Positions 8,252-17,376 are shown, counted from the first letter of the stretch. The stretch is 64,000 bases of DNA from Chryseobacterium aahli (GCF_022699665.1 NZ_JALDNB010000007.1:1-64000); one strand, 5' to 3'. Notes: generated from the sequence alone by a model not told the origin. Numbers and translations: made by a program.

Positions 8252-8284
8252 CAAATTAAATCAAAACATTTTTACTACTTTGTA

Positions 8285-8316
8285 TTGCATGATACTAAAT
8301 TTATTACATATCTTTG
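8285..8316 (+). promoter_or_regulatory. Promoter of the TonB-dependent receptor (TTG-N21-TATCTTTG)
   Basis: TTG at 8285-8287 and TATCTTTG at 8309-8316 fit the Bacteroidota promoter consensus. The predicted leader is about 50 nt. Confidence 0.7.
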
Positions 8317-8369
8317 CAATGTAAAATAATAACAGATACAAGCTTCTAAACTAATTAAAAGATAAACTC

Positions 8370-10655
8370 ATGAAAACGCCACTACTCATCGCAGCTATAT
8401 TTTTCACCGGATTGACATTCGCTCAGGAAAAAAAATCAGATTCTCTAAAAACTAAAAAAATTGAAGAAGTTGTTTTGACCAAGCAAGTCTTCAAAAAACA
8501 AAGTGACCGTTTCGTATATGACGTTGCCGCTTCACCCGTTGCCAAAGGAAACACAACTTTTGATCTCCTAAGACAAACTCCTCTACTTTCTACAACCGAT
8601 GATAAAAATTTAAAAATTGCAGGAAAAAATAATGCGCTGATCTACATCAACGGTAGAAAAACCAATATGGATGCCGAATCGGTTACTCAATTCCTAAAAA
8701 ACACTCCTGCAGAAAATATTCAAAAAATTGAAGTGATTACTGTGCCAGGAAGTGAATTTCAGGTAGAATCTTCAGACGGAATCATCAATATTGTCCTGAA
8801 AAAGAAAATGAGTGACGGTTTAAGCGGAAATATGAGAATGTCTAATTCTCAAAATAAATACAATGGAAGTTCTGCTAGTTTCTCTACTAACTACAGAAAA
8901 GATAAATTGGGAATCAGTGCCAATTTGTATGGCGGAGAGAATATTGACGCTCAACAATATGTTTTACGAAACGGAAATGATTCTTCTTCTAATGAATCTA
9001 CCGGAAATATTGATGACCCCAATCAATACATCGGAGGATATCTGAATATAGATTATCAGCTGACGGAAAAAAGTAATTTAGCTCTATCATGGAATTCTAA
9101 CGCCAACAAAAGTTATAATTCTACAGTTAATTTATTCAATACCATTCGTTCTTTTGATAAAGATACTCAGTCATACATTACCAATTACACCAATTCAAGA
9201 AACAACGAAGACGCAAGGTCATACAACAATTCAGTTAATTTAAATTATGAACTGAAAACCGATTCTTTGGGAAGTAAATTAAATGTAAATGCAGCCTATC
9301 TTAATTACAGAAGATTTCAGTTTACCAATAATAAAACGTATTTATCTGATGCAAATGGTACAGATGGATTACTAAGCCAGACCATTGACCAAAATCTCCC
9401 TCAGATCATCAATAATTTTTCCGGTACTGTAGATTATATTCAGAAATTTAAAAATGACTTTACAGTTGCTATTGGTGGAAATTTTAATAAAACCAAAACG
9501 GATAATGATACTCAGAATATTACTTATGTAACAGGAAAAAATACTGAATTTGCACCTAACCATTTCATTTATGACGAAAATATTTATGGTGCTTATTTAA
9601 CTTTAGAAAAGAAATTCTCTGATAAATTATCCGGAAAAGTTGGTACACGATACGAAATCACCAATAGTTTGGGAACTTCGGACAATGCAGCTCCTGAATA
9701 CAGAAAAATTGAAAGAGATTACCATAATGTACTTCCTTATTTAAGCTTTAATTACGCAATTAACGATAAAAACAATATCTCTTACGCATTTTCAAGCCGA
9801 ATGAGAAGACCAAGTTTCTGGGAACTGAATCCTGTAAGAAACATTCTTACGGAAGACAATTACACTCAAAATAACCCTTTTGTGAAGGCTTCTTCTACTT
9901 ATAGCCATGAGCTGACGTATATGTTTAAAAATTCGTATTTCTTAATCTTAAGCCATTCCTTATTTAAAGACAAGATTACACAAGTGCCTTTACAGAGAGA
10001 TATTTTGAAGCCTCGGAAAGATAAAGAAGGAAATCTTGTCATTGATCCTACAACCAATGAACCATACCAAGATTCCTACAAACAATTAAGATACATCCGT
10101 ACCAACTTCGGTGACAAACAAGAAATGTCAGCTATGGTAGGAATTCAGAAAACATTTTTTAACCAATATCTGACAATGAACTTCAATGTAGGTCTTCAGA
10201 GGAACGTTAATGATGGAAGTCTAAGCGTAGACCCAACTTCTGGTGATGTTTTTCCAACGTATGAAAACAAGATCAGTTCGACAAGCATCCTTATCCAGAC
10301 CAATAACACCATTCGTTTAGACAAGAAGAAAACATGGTTCTTGGGCGTAAATTATTTCTTTATAGACAAGCAGCAAATCGAATTGGGAATGTTGAAAAAC
10401 CTGATGAGTTTAGATTTAAGCATCAAGAAAAACTGGAACGACTGGACGTTTGCATTAAACTTAAATGATGTTTTAAGAACAAACATCGTAGAAATCGAAG
10501 ACTATCAGGCCAACGGAAATTACAATTATGTAAGAAACGACCAATTCAGAAGAGGCGGAACTTTCAGCATCACGTATAATTTCGGAAACCAGAAAGTGAA
10601 AAAAGTAAGAGACATCGAAGGCGCATCAGACGCTATAAAAAGCAGAACACGTTAA
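8370..10655 (+). CDS. TonB-dependent outer-membrane receptor (OMP_b-brl type)
   Basis: A 761-aa outer-membrane receptor. A signal peptide (1-18, ending TFAQ) is followed by a plug-like segment (about 60-140: FDLLRQTPLL, GKNNALIYINGRKTNMDAESVTQFLKN, EKIEVITVPGSEF, GIINIVLKKK). The rest is a long beta-barrel rich in Asn, Tyr and aromatic strand ends, as in the outer membrane beta-barrel family of Bacteroidota. The N-terminal carboxypeptidase-regulatory domain often seen in this family is absent. No SusD partner follows, so it is not a classic SusCD pair; the substrate cannot be told. It has its own promoter and terminator and lies opposite the surface lipoprotein at 8088. Confidence 0.85.
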   Translation: MKTPLLIAAIFFTGLTFAQEKKSDSLKTKKIEEVVLTKQVFKKQSDRFVYDVAASPVAKGNTTFDLLRQTPLLSTTDDKNLKIAGKNNALIYINGRKTNMDAESVTQFLKNTPAENIQKIEVITVPGSEFQVESSDGIINIVLKKKMSDGLSGNMRMSNSQNKYNGSSASFSTNYRKDKLGISANLYGGENIDAQQYVLRNGNDSSSNESTGNIDDPNQYIGGYLNIDYQLTEKSNLALSWNSNANKSYNSTVNLFNTIRSFDKDTQSYITNYTNSRNNEDARSYNNSVNLNYELKTDSLGSKLNVNAAYLNYRRFQFTNNKTYLSDANGTDGLLSQTIDQNLPQIINNFSGTVDYIQKFKNDFTVAIGGNFNKTKTDNDTQNITYVTGKNTEFAPNHFIYDENIYGAYLTLEKKFSDKLSGKVGTRYEITNSLGTSDNAAPEYRKIERDYHNVLPYLSFNYAINDKNNISYAFSSRMRRPSFWELNPVRNILTEDNYTQNNPFVKASSTYSHELTYMFKNSYFLILSHSLFKDKITQVPLQRDILKPRKDKEGNLVIDPTTNEPYQDSYKQLRYIRTNFGDKQEMSAMVGIQKTFFNQYLTMNFNVGLQRNVNDGSLSVDPTSGDVFPTYENKISSTSILIQTNNTIRLDKKKTWFLGVNYFFIDKQQIELGMLKNLMSLDLSIKKNWNDWTFALNLNDVLRTNIVEIEDYQANGNYNYVRNDQFRRGGTFSITYNFGNQKVKKVRDIEGASDAIKSRTR

Positions 10656-10686
10656 CATTCAATCTTCATATATTTTATTTTGTACA

Positions 10687-10720
10687 GAAACCTGCCAAGA
10701 AATTGGTGGGTTTCGTTTAT
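10687..10720 (+). terminator. Terminator after the TonB-dependent receptor
   Basis: GAAACC-TG-CCAA and TTGG-TG-GGTTTC form a stem with an internal mismatch and a GAAA loop, followed by a weak T-rich tail that runs into the next gene's leader. Confidence 0.6.
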
Positions 10721-10728
10721 ATTTAAGT

Positions 10729-11562
10729 ATGAATAAATTCTTCACACTTTTATTTTTAATTGCTATGCTTGGCTGTAAAGAGAAAACAATCAATCTCAGC
10801 AAAGACATTACATTCGATAAACAAATGGATGTTTCTTACGGTGACAATCCCGAACAGAAAATGGATCTATATATTCCTAAAAATCGAGATTCTGTAAAAA
10901 CAATTTTCATTATCATTCATGGCGGAGGCTGGAAAGCAGGAAAGAAATCTAACCTCACCTCCTTCACACTCTCAATGATGAAGAGATTTCCTCAAAGTGC
11001 TTTTGCCAACATCGACTACCGACTTGCCACTGAAAAACGCTTCGGTTTCCCTAATCAGACTGATGACATCCAGAATGCAATTGACTATTTATTCGGGATT
11101 GCGCCAATTAAATCGAAGTTTGTTCTTCTTGGAAACAGTGCGGGCGGGCATTTGTCTATGCTTTATTCTTATCGCTTTGATGAAAAAGACAGGGTAAAAG
11201 CTGTAGTGAATATTGTAGGACCATCAGATTTATCAGATTCTAATTTTAAAAACTATTCAGATTATTCGTTTGTTGAAAATCATTTGGTTGATCCTGCCGC
11301 AATTCCAAAAGGAATTTCGATGGGAAATTTTGCAAGTCCGGTTTATTGGGTAAATAAAAATTCTCCTCCGACTCTTTCTTTCTATGGAAATAATGATCAG
11401 GTAATTCCATTATCACAAAAAGGAATTTTAGATTCAGTTTTAAATAAAAATGGAGTTTTAAATCAATCTTACGAGTTTCCCGGAGGACATCTTGATTGGA
11501 TGAATGAGAAAAATGCACCTTTTTTAATTAATAAAATTGATGAATTTCTACGAAACCACTAA
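10729..11562 (+). CDS. Alpha/beta-hydrolase lipoprotein (esterase-like)
   Basis: A 277-aa serine hydrolase of the BD-FAE/esterase-lipase group. The lipobox MLGC (cysteine near 16) indicates a lipoprotein. The oxyanion-hole motif HGGGWKAGKK lies near 64-73 and the nucleophile elbow GNSAGG near 137-142, with the catalytic serine inside. An aspartate in NNDQVIPLSQ near 223 and the histidine of GGHLDW near 255 complete the triad. The fold suggests hydrolysis of esters, for example on sugars or lipids; the substrate is unknown. It is a single gene between two terminators. The ATG lies soon after the preceding terminator. Confidence 0.8.
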   Translation: MNKFFTLLFLIAMLGCKEKTINLSKDITFDKQMDVSYGDNPEQKMDLYIPKNRDSVKTIFIIIHGGGWKAGKKSNLTSFTLSMMKRFPQSAFANIDYRLATEKRFGFPNQTDDIQNAIDYLFGIAPIKSKFVLLGNSAGGHLSMLYSYRFDEKDRVKAVVNIVGPSDLSDSNFKNYSDYSFVENHLVDPAAIPKGISMGNFASPVYWVNKNSPPTLSFYGNNDQVIPLSQKGILDSVLNKNGVLNQSYEFPGGHLDWMNEKNAPFLINKIDEFLRNH

Positions 11563-11572
11563 ATATATAGCT

Positions 11573-11612
11573 AAAAAGAAGTGGCCAAAATTTCTTCCGA
11601 CCACTTCTTTTA
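11573..11612. terminator. Bidirectional terminator
   Basis: A perfect 11-bp stem AAAAGAAGTGG / CCACTTCTTTT with a 16-nt loop lies between the convergent hydrolase gene and the small peptide gene and ends one base before the latter's stop codon. Confidence 0.8.
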
Positions 11613-11780
11613 TTAAACGTATTCTGCGCAGGTGCCAAAAGCCGAGCATCGCCCAAACTGATTGGGGCACAATGGCCATGGACATCCGTCTTCAACCCAA
11701 GGAGCTTTCACACTTCCTTTAATTTCTTTCAAATCATTTCTCGTAAGTTTTTTAACTTCTAATTTTTTAAAGTTTTTCAT
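11613..11780 (-). CDS. Bacteriocin-like precursor peptide, 55 aa, GG/GS-type leader
   Basis: A short gene read directly from the sequence. It encodes 55 aa. A lysine-rich leader starts MKNFKKLEVKKLTRNDLKEI and ends with KGS (residues 21-23), the place where leaders of this kind carry Gly-Gly. The 32-residue remainder is Trp/Pro/Cys-rich with four cysteines (residues 33, 38, 45 and 51; motifs GCPWPLC and GRCSAFGTC). Chryseobacterium genomes carry many such MKNLKKL...IKGG peptides, annotated as bacteriocin-like or natural-product precursors; this assignment is from memory. The start follows an A-rich leader typical for the phylum. No modification enzyme or peptidase-type ABC exporter lies nearby. 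It is 76 bases after the GH43 gene on the same strand, so read-through from it is possible. Function unproven. Confidence 0.7.
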   Translation of the reverse strand: MKNFKKLEVKKLTRNDLKEIKGSVKAPWVEDGCPWPLCPNQFGRCSAFGTCAEYV

Positions 11781-11843
11781 GATTATTATTTTTTAAATTG
11801 GTATCCTAAATTTAAACTTAAAATATCAAATATTCATAATAAA

Positions 11844-11861
11844 AATGATTTTTTTATCATT
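11844..11861 (-). terminator. Weak terminator at the end of the GH43 gene
   Basis: On the minus strand AATGAT and ATCATT form a 6-bp stem around six A, followed by TTTATT. It overlaps the stop codon. The short AT-only stem makes it uncertain. Confidence 0.4.
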
Positions 11862-13620
11862 CTGATTTAAAAACCTCCGTTTTCTCCGAAATTCCATTAG
11901 CATTAAACGCTTCAATCTGGAAATAATAAGAATCTACTCTGTCTGCCCCGGTGAAGAAATATTCATTTTTACCGTAGACCATAATGCTTCCATATAATTT
12001 GTCAGGAGACTTTCCCCAATAAATAACATAACCATCAGCTTCTGAGTTCTGTTGCCATTTCATCCAAATGCTCCTTCTCTCACCATATTTTTTAGCATCA
12101 GCTCTTAACGGAACAAATCCCTGCACTTTTCCGGGTTTCGCTCCTGCTCCTTTTCCAAATACTCTGAAACCGCTTAATGCAAACTTTCCTGTCGGCATTT
12201 TGAGGTTTTCCATTTTTAAATATCTTGCTTCCGAAGGTTTTTCTAATTCTACATAATCGTGAGGAACATCTTTGGTATTTTTGCTTTTATCCACAATGAC
12301 TTTCCATTTTTTACCATCATTTGAGCCGTAGATTTTATACTGATGCATTTTGCCCTCAGTTTTTCCCATAAATTCTACATCCTGATCTGCATAATTGACC
12401 TGAATGGCATTAATGGTAGAAATTTCACCTAAATCTGTCTGAAACCATTCTCCCGAATTTCCGGTTTTTGCACTCCAATACGTTTTGATATCTTCATCCA
12501 CCGCATTGTTAGAATGATAACCACCCAAAGTTGACGAAACCTGAACGGGTTTGTTGTAATTTAGCAACATCCAATTCGTGAAAAGTCCTTTTGAAAAATC
12601 TTTTCCTTGTGCAAACTGCGGAAGTAAAGTGGGATAATCTCCGTAAGCCGTGTTGGTGTACATCACATCATCTTTATCAAACCCTGCAGGCCAGATTCCC
12701 AAACGTCTTTCAAAATTATTTTTAGTGGAAATAAAAATCGTTGAAACGTGCCACCAGTTTTTAAAATTATCTTCAAAAGTTGCTCCGTGCCCCGCTCCCC
12801 TTGCAAAACCTCCCGGCTTGTAAGAAAAAGGATTGTGCTGTTGATATTCATACCCTTCTAAAGGATTTTTCGAAATATACACTCCATCAGAATAACCGCT
12901 GAATTCTGTTGCCGGAGCACCGTACTGCATATAATATTTGTCTTTGTACTTCGTTACCCAGGCTCCTTCCACAAAAGGCTGTAGGAAAACGTTGTCATTA
13001 TATTCACCAAATCTTTCCCAGCCGTGATCTTCAGGTTTCAGTCTTAAAATAGGCTTTACGAAACCTTCAGACTGCAGATTTTTCACTTTAACTTCTGTTC
13101 CTAAAAGCGGCCATTCGTTGCTTGACCCCCAATACAAATACAGTTTATTTTTGTCTTCATCATAATGAAAAGCAGGATCCCAAGCTCCAACCTTTAAAGT
13201 ATCAACGGCAATTTTCCAATCGTCCACAGTTGGATTGGTTGATTTCCAGATCGGAAAATCAGATTCCCAGGTTGAGCCGTACACATATAAAGTATCTTTC
13301 ATCGCCCAAACTGCAGGAGCATTCAGATCGTGGGTATATTTGTTATCTCTGAGGAATTTTCTTTTGACAAATTTCCAGTCGAGCATATTGTCGCTGTGCC
13401 AATATCCTTCCTGATTGGTAGAAAATAGAAACAGTTTCTTTTGAAAATTTACAATCACCGGATCAGCTGTTGCTCGGTGTTTTCCTTGCTTAGAAAAAAC
13501 TTCAAAAGGCGTGTAACCATAATCGATATTGATTGGATTACAATAGGTTTTTTGCTGAGCGTCAATGGAAAAGCTTAACAGAATCGCTAAACTCAGGTAT
13601 ATTTTTTTAATCATAATCAT
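11857..13620 (-). CDS. Glycoside hydrolase family 43 protein with F5/8-type C domain
   Basis: An exported 587-aa glycosidase. A signal peptide (about 1-21, ending IDAQ) precedes a five-bladed propeller catalytic domain (about 25-345) with GH43 features: HRATADPVIVNF contains the general-base aspartate, GAWDPAFHYDEDKNKLYLYWG gives a second conserved Asp, and WVTKYKDKYYMQYGAP follows. About 370-490 is a discoidin-like carbohydrate-binding domain (NAVDEDIKTYWSAKTGNSGEWFQTDLG). The C-terminus (about 500-587) resembles a fibronectin type III fold. The family cleaves arabinose- or xylose-containing and related polysaccharides; the exact substrate is not visible. Translation may begin at the third codon (MIKK) instead. 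There is no SusCD-type locus next to it. Confidence 0.85.
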   Translation of the reverse strand: MIMIKKIYLSLAILLSFSIDAQQKTYCNPINIDYGYTPFEVFSKQGKHRATADPVIVNFQKKLFLFSTNQEGYWHSDNMLDWKFVKRKFLRDNKYTHDLNAPAVWAMKDTLYVYGSTWESDFPIWKSTNPTVDDWKIAVDTLKVGAWDPAFHYDEDKNKLYLYWGSSNEWPLLGTEVKVKNLQSEGFVKPILRLKPEDHGWERFGEYNDNVFLQPFVEGAWVTKYKDKYYMQYGAPATEFSGYSDGVYISKNPLEGYEYQQHNPFSYKPGGFARGAGHGATFEDNFKNWWHVSTIFISTKNNFERRLGIWPAGFDKDDVMYTNTAYGDYPTLLPQFAQGKDFSKGLFTNWMLLNYNKPVQVSSTLGGYHSNNAVDEDIKTYWSAKTGNSGEWFQTDLGEISTINAIQVNYADQDVEFMGKTEGKMHQYKIYGSNDGKKWKVIVDKSKNTKDVPHDYVELEKPSEARYLKMENLKMPTGKFALSGFRVFGKGAGAKPGKVQGFVPLRADAKKYGERRSIWMKWQQNSEADGYVIYWGKSPDKLYGSIMVYGKNEYFFTGADRVDSYYFQIEAFNANGISEKTEVFKSE

Positions 13621-13674
13621 CCTTATATTTTTACAAATTTAATTATTTTTTAATGGCTGCTAAAAGCATAACAA

Positions 13675-13709
13675 TAAAAAACTTCTGACTCTATTTAAAG
13701 TCAGAAGTT
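13675..13709 (-). terminator. Terminator of the ctlX operon
   Basis: AACTTCTGACT / AGTCAGAAGTT form an 11-bp perfect stem with an 8-nt loop, followed on the minus strand by TTTTTTATTG. Confidence 0.85.
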
Positions 13710-13730
13710 GTATTTTATTAAATTAAATGA

Positions 13731-14654
13731 TTATTTTTTAGGCAAAAAGACTTCAGCAAGCATACATCTTGCACTTCCGCCTCCGTTCACTTCAATGGTA
13801 TTCAAATCTGAATAAATAATTTCGCAATACTTTTCAATATTTGAAATTTGCTCAGCATTTAAAGACTGATAAGCGGTCTGACTCATTACGAGAAATTTTT
13901 CGCCATCTTTATTTTGAACCTGAAGCATATTTCCGGCAAACTGCTGCATTTGTTCTTCAGAAATTTCTATGATTTCTTTTCCTGAATTTTTAATGGTTTC
14001 AATGACTTTGCTTCTTTCCAGTTCATTATCGATGCAGTCAAGACAAATCACGACAAACTTATCTGCCACGCACATCATCACGTTGGTATGATAAATTGGA
14101 AGTCTTTCTTCGCCAACCGTTTGAAAAGAATGGAAAACAACGGGAGTGAAATCATATTTAGCACAAAATTCTCTGAATAAATTCTCATCTAATCTTAAAG
14201 AAACTGAGCCGTAAGCTATTTTATTATCGTGATCAAAAATCATGCTTCCTGTCCCTTCCAAAAAGTGTCCCTGAATTTCAGGTAAAGACCAATCATCGAT
14301 TTCAGCAACTTCAAAACCTTGGTTTTTGATGCCTTCAATGATATCTTCTCTACGTTCCACCCTTCTGTTGGAAGCGAACATCGGATACAAAACCACTTTT
14401 CCATCGTTGTGAAAACTTACCCAGTTATTTGGGAAAATAGAATCGGGCGTGTGAGGATCGATGGTATCTTTTATCGTAATGACATTGATTCCTTTACTTT
14501 TTAGTTTTTCAACAAAAATTTTGAATTCTGCCAAAGCTTTTGACTGAATGTCTGCACCTTTCTGCTCTACCTGAAAGTAGTTGTTCTCAGCTGTTTCTGC
14601 ATTATAACCGAATGCGATCGGCTCTATCATTAATACTGTATCTGTTGTTTGCAT
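13731..14654 (-). CDS. ctlX: Citrulline utilization hydrolase CtlX
   Basis: A guanidino-group-modifying enzyme of the amidinotransferase fold, 307 aa, matching the CtlX type that hydrolyses citrulline towards ornithine. Visible motifs are FPNNWVSFH (about 74-82), the substrate-binding segment EGTGSMIFDHDNKIAYGSVSLR (written here as EGTGSMIFDH, then AYGSVSLR), HTNVMMCVADKFVV with the catalytic His near 190, and GGGSARCMLAE with the probable nucleophile Cys297 close to the C-terminus. It is the last gene of a three-gene operon whose first gene encodes a second enzyme of the same fold. The role in citrulline use is taken from the family; arginine deiminase activity cannot be excluded. Confidence 0.8.
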   Translation of the reverse strand: MQTTDTVLMIEPIAFGYNAETAENNYFQVEQKGADIQSKALAEFKIFVEKLKSKGINVITIKDTIDPHTPDSIFPNNWVSFHNDGKVVLYPMFASNRRVERREDIIEGIKNQGFEVAEIDDWSLPEIQGHFLEGTGSMIFDHDNKIAYGSVSLRLDENLFREFCAKYDFTPVVFHSFQTVGEERLPIYHTNVMMCVADKFVVICLDCIDNELERSKVIETIKNSGKEIIEISEEQMQQFAGNMLQVQNKDGEKFLVMSQTAYQSLNAEQISNIEKYCEIIYSDLNTIEVNGGGSARCMLAEVFLPKK

Positions 14655-14665
14655 TTTTGCTTGAT

Positions 14666-16024
14666 TTAATTTTCTTCTTTAATTAAAAATGTGTGAATTG
14701 GAAAAGATAGAAGATTCAGATTTTCACAAAGATTAATACTATCTTTTTTTTCTGAAAATGTTTCTGCTTCGACTTCCAAGTCTTTAAAATATTGGTCGTT
14801 ATATCTTCTGAGAGTTTTTGAAGTTCTTATTCCTTCTTTTCTTACATCTTTTGATGATGAATATTCTGAAATTATTTTTGCATCATCTTCAAATTTTATA
14901 TTTATATAGATTATATCATCATCTTCAAAGACTGAAGATGTGTCAAAATTTTGAATAAACCTAGCTGAAAATTTAGGATTAAATAGTACTGATGGAGAAT
15001 AATTTTGTACATAATAATATTCAGAATATTTGGACTTATCATGACTAACAATATAGTCTCGGGTATTTACTTTAGATACACTTTTCCTTAAGGTCAAAAT
15101 TCCATTTTTTAATTTATACTCTTTTTTATTAGGAAGTCTTCGACTGACCAAATTTCCCTTTCCATCATATTTTATTTCTTCCCAAAGAATCCATTCATTA
15201 AAACCGTTTTGATAATTCTTGTAAACAATTTCTTCTTTTATATTCTCATTTCCATCGTAAAAAACTTCTCTAAAAGGTGAGCCTGCATATTCCAATTTTT
15301 CACTTACTTTTTTTTCATTTTTTTTATGAATGGTAAGAATAGAATCTTTTTCAATTCTGATGATTTGATGATCAGGGTAATTATCAAAATGGTATTTCGT
15401 TACTTTATAATCTTTCTGTAAAATTGAATCTATCGTATGATAATCAGCAAATATCTCTTTCTTTACTTCAGTTTGATTGAAATATTTTTTATTCCAAATT
15501 TTTCCCTTATCATAGGTTTCTTCATAACTTAAATTTGGTTTTTTTTGATTAAAAAAATATTTTGTTCTGAAAACATAGATTGAATCTTTTCTCTTACTAT
15601 CAAAGTTGTAGACATCCCTTTCTTCGTACAAAGTATTGTTAAAAGAAACTTTTGAAAATTTATTGAAGGCTACAATTCCATTATTATTAATCTTCCTTGA
15701 AAGTTGATTGACATTATTATCTTTAAAATTCAATGTAAAGTTCTGCTCCCAATTATCTTTTACTGACTTCACAGAGATTAATCGATTATCATCATCAAAA
15801 TCATAGTATTCTGTATTCAAAGAATCTTTAACAAGAATGGATTTGTCTGAAATTAATTCAATAGATCTGAGAACTTTATTGTCTTTTTTTAGCTTTAAAG
15901 TCTTAATTTTATTTTCTTTTAAACCTTTAATATCTCCATATAAAACTTCTGCCCAGTTGATTTTTTGCTGAGAATAAGCTCTGCATATAGATAGCAGAAG
16001 GAAAAATACAACTAATTTTTTCAA
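14666..16024 (-). CDS. Exported protein of unknown function between two amidino-enzymes
   Basis: A 452-aa protein with a signal peptide (about 1-19, ending AYSQ). I do not recognise a family. The mature part is rich in Lys, Asp, Asn, Tyr and Ser with many short strand-turn segments such as YYDFDDDNRLISVKSVKDNW and YDGKGNLVSRR, resembling the YD-repeat-like proteins common in Bacteroidota. It is very AT-rich, more so than the genes on each side. It lies 16 bases after the DDAH-like gene and 11 bases before ctlX, so it must be co-transcribed with them. Insertion into an older two-gene operon is plausible but not shown. Confidence 0.6.
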   Translation of the reverse strand: MKKLVVFFLLLSICRAYSQQKINWAEVLYGDIKGLKENKIKTLKLKKDNKVLRSIELISDKSILVKDSLNTEYYDFDDDNRLISVKSVKDNWEQNFTLNFKDNNVNQLSRKINNNGIVAFNKFSKVSFNNTLYEERDVYNFDSKRKDSIYVFRTKYFFNQKKPNLSYEETYDKGKIWNKKYFNQTEVKKEIFADYHTIDSILQKDYKVTKYHFDNYPDHQIIRIEKDSILTIHKKNEKKVSEKLEYAGSPFREVFYDGNENIKEEIVYKNYQNGFNEWILWEEIKYDGKGNLVSRRLPNKKEYKLKNGILTLRKSVSKVNTRDYIVSHDKSKYSEYYYVQNYSPSVLFNPKFSARFIQNFDTSSVFEDDDIIYINIKFEDDAKIISEYSSSKDVRKEGIRTSKTLRRYNDQYFKDLEVEAETFSEKKDSINLCENLNLLSFPIHTFLIKEEN

Positions 16025-16040
16025 TAAACTTCAATTTGGT

Positions 16041-16955
16041 TTATTCCCTCACCAAAGGCATCGTAGAACATCTCAACAAACCACCCATTTTAGAAATTTC
16101 TCTGTACGGAATTTCTTCAATCGTCATTCCCCACTCATTTCTCAGGTGATTATTCATTCTTGTAAACGAACTGTCTGAAACAACGACTTCTGGAGAAATT
16201 GAGAAAATATTCGGGAACATTTCAAACATTTCTTCGTCATTGACATGGAAGCAATTTTCTTCTCCGAAAATATCGATGATTAAGTTGTAATCACTTTCGT
16301 CAACAAAACCGTTTTTGTAAACAATACATTTATCAGTACCAATCGGGTTGAAGGTACAGTCTAAATGCAAAATTCCTTGATAGGGTTCTCTGTCATTTTT
16401 CTTTAATTCAAAATCTAAAATTCTTTTCTTTGGAAAATATTCTTTTAAGATTTCGATTGCATATTCGTTGGTACGGGCTGTTTTGTAATTTCTGTAATCT
16501 TGTGAAAAACAAGTTCCAATGAAAATAAAGTCATTCCACACGATGACATCACCACCTTCGATATGAGCAGTATCGGGAAGATTAATGATATCTCTCCATT
16601 TTACTTTTTCAAAGATTGATCGGTAAGCATCTTGTTCGTCGGCGCGATCGGCAATGACATTAGAAATTATCATTTTATCTTCAATAACAAACGAAACATC
16701 TCTTGCAAAAACCTGATTGTAATCTTTGATAATACTTGGGCGCAAAACTTCTACATCATATTTCTTCAGTACTTTTTCAAAAGCTTCCATTTCATCAATG
16801 ATATCTTTTTCCTTCGGATAAATATTGTGCTGGATGGAATGGTATGATTTTGCATCATAACTTTCTTCTAAAGTTGGATCCGGCCCCATTGAATTGGGCT
16901 GACCCAAAACCACTGATTTCAGTTTGCCGGTTTCGTTTTTGATATTTAATTTCAT
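16041..16955 (-). CDS. Arginine deiminase / DDAH-family amidinohydrolase
   Basis: A 304-aa enzyme of the dimethylarginine dimethylaminohydrolase/arginine deiminase fold. Motifs include FARDVSFVIEDKMII (about 88-102), IEGGDVIVWND (about 154-164, acidic residues that bind the guanidino group), HLDCTFNPIG with the catalytic His near 198, and LLRCSTMPLVRE at the C-terminus with the probable nucleophile Cys296. The start is supported by a good promoter (17013-17041) about 55 bases upstream. It is the first gene of the operon that ends with ctlX, so the operon may convert arginine or methylarginine to citrulline and then to ornithine. That pathway is an inference from the two folds. Confidence 0.75.
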   Translation of the reverse strand: MKLNIKNETGKLKSVVLGQPNSMGPDPTLEESYDAKSYHSIQHNIYPKEKDIIDEMEAFEKVLKKYDVEVLRPSIIKDYNQVFARDVSFVIEDKMIISNVIADRADEQDAYRSIFEKVKWRDIINLPDTAHIEGGDVIVWNDFIFIGTCFSQDYRNYKTARTNEYAIEILKEYFPKKRILDFELKKNDREPYQGILHLDCTFNPIGTDKCIVYKNGFVDESDYNLIIDIFGEENCFHVNDEEMFEMFPNIFSISPEVVVSDSSFTRMNNHLRNEWGMTIEEIPYREISKMGGLLRCSTMPLVRE

Positions 16956-17012
16956 AAAAATTCTTCTGATGTATTGGCTTTAAATAAAGCGTTCTGTACA
17001 TAGCATGAGCCA

Positions 17013-17041
17013 CAAATATAATGAAACGGCGTTGAAGTCAA
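17013..17041 (-). promoter_or_regulatory. Promoter of the amidinohydrolase-ctlX operon (TTG-N18-TATATTTG)
   Basis: On the minus strand TTG (17041-17039) and TATATTTG (17020-17013) are 18 nt apart, a good Bacteroidota promoter. Confidence 0.7.
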
Positions 17042-17376
17042 AAATTTAATATTTAATAAAATGCATGGAATTTATGCCTACAATATTGGTTTGAAATGTT
17101 GTCGGAATATCCAAATTCTATCTGTTTAATTTCGCTTTTTCAGATAGAAATAAGGGATAGATATTGAAATCAAATGATATTATCTTTAGACTGAAAATTA
17201 CAGTTTACAATTTTGGGTTATTTAGAATGTCGATTCAAAAAGAATTTTTAGAAATAAGCAATTTTGAATGACCAAAACATCGTATTAGGTTCATCTTTTT
17301 GAATAATTTTTGATTTAGATATAAATTATAAAGTGGACACTATCAATTAGCTGATTGATTAATGATGTCTTTTCTG

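Noticed and set aside
9880..9900. Search for further copies of the GTGTAATTG promoter element; CAATTACAC occurs inside the TonB-receptor gene near 9860
   Set aside because: It encodes conserved residues in frame and has no -7 box at the right distance.
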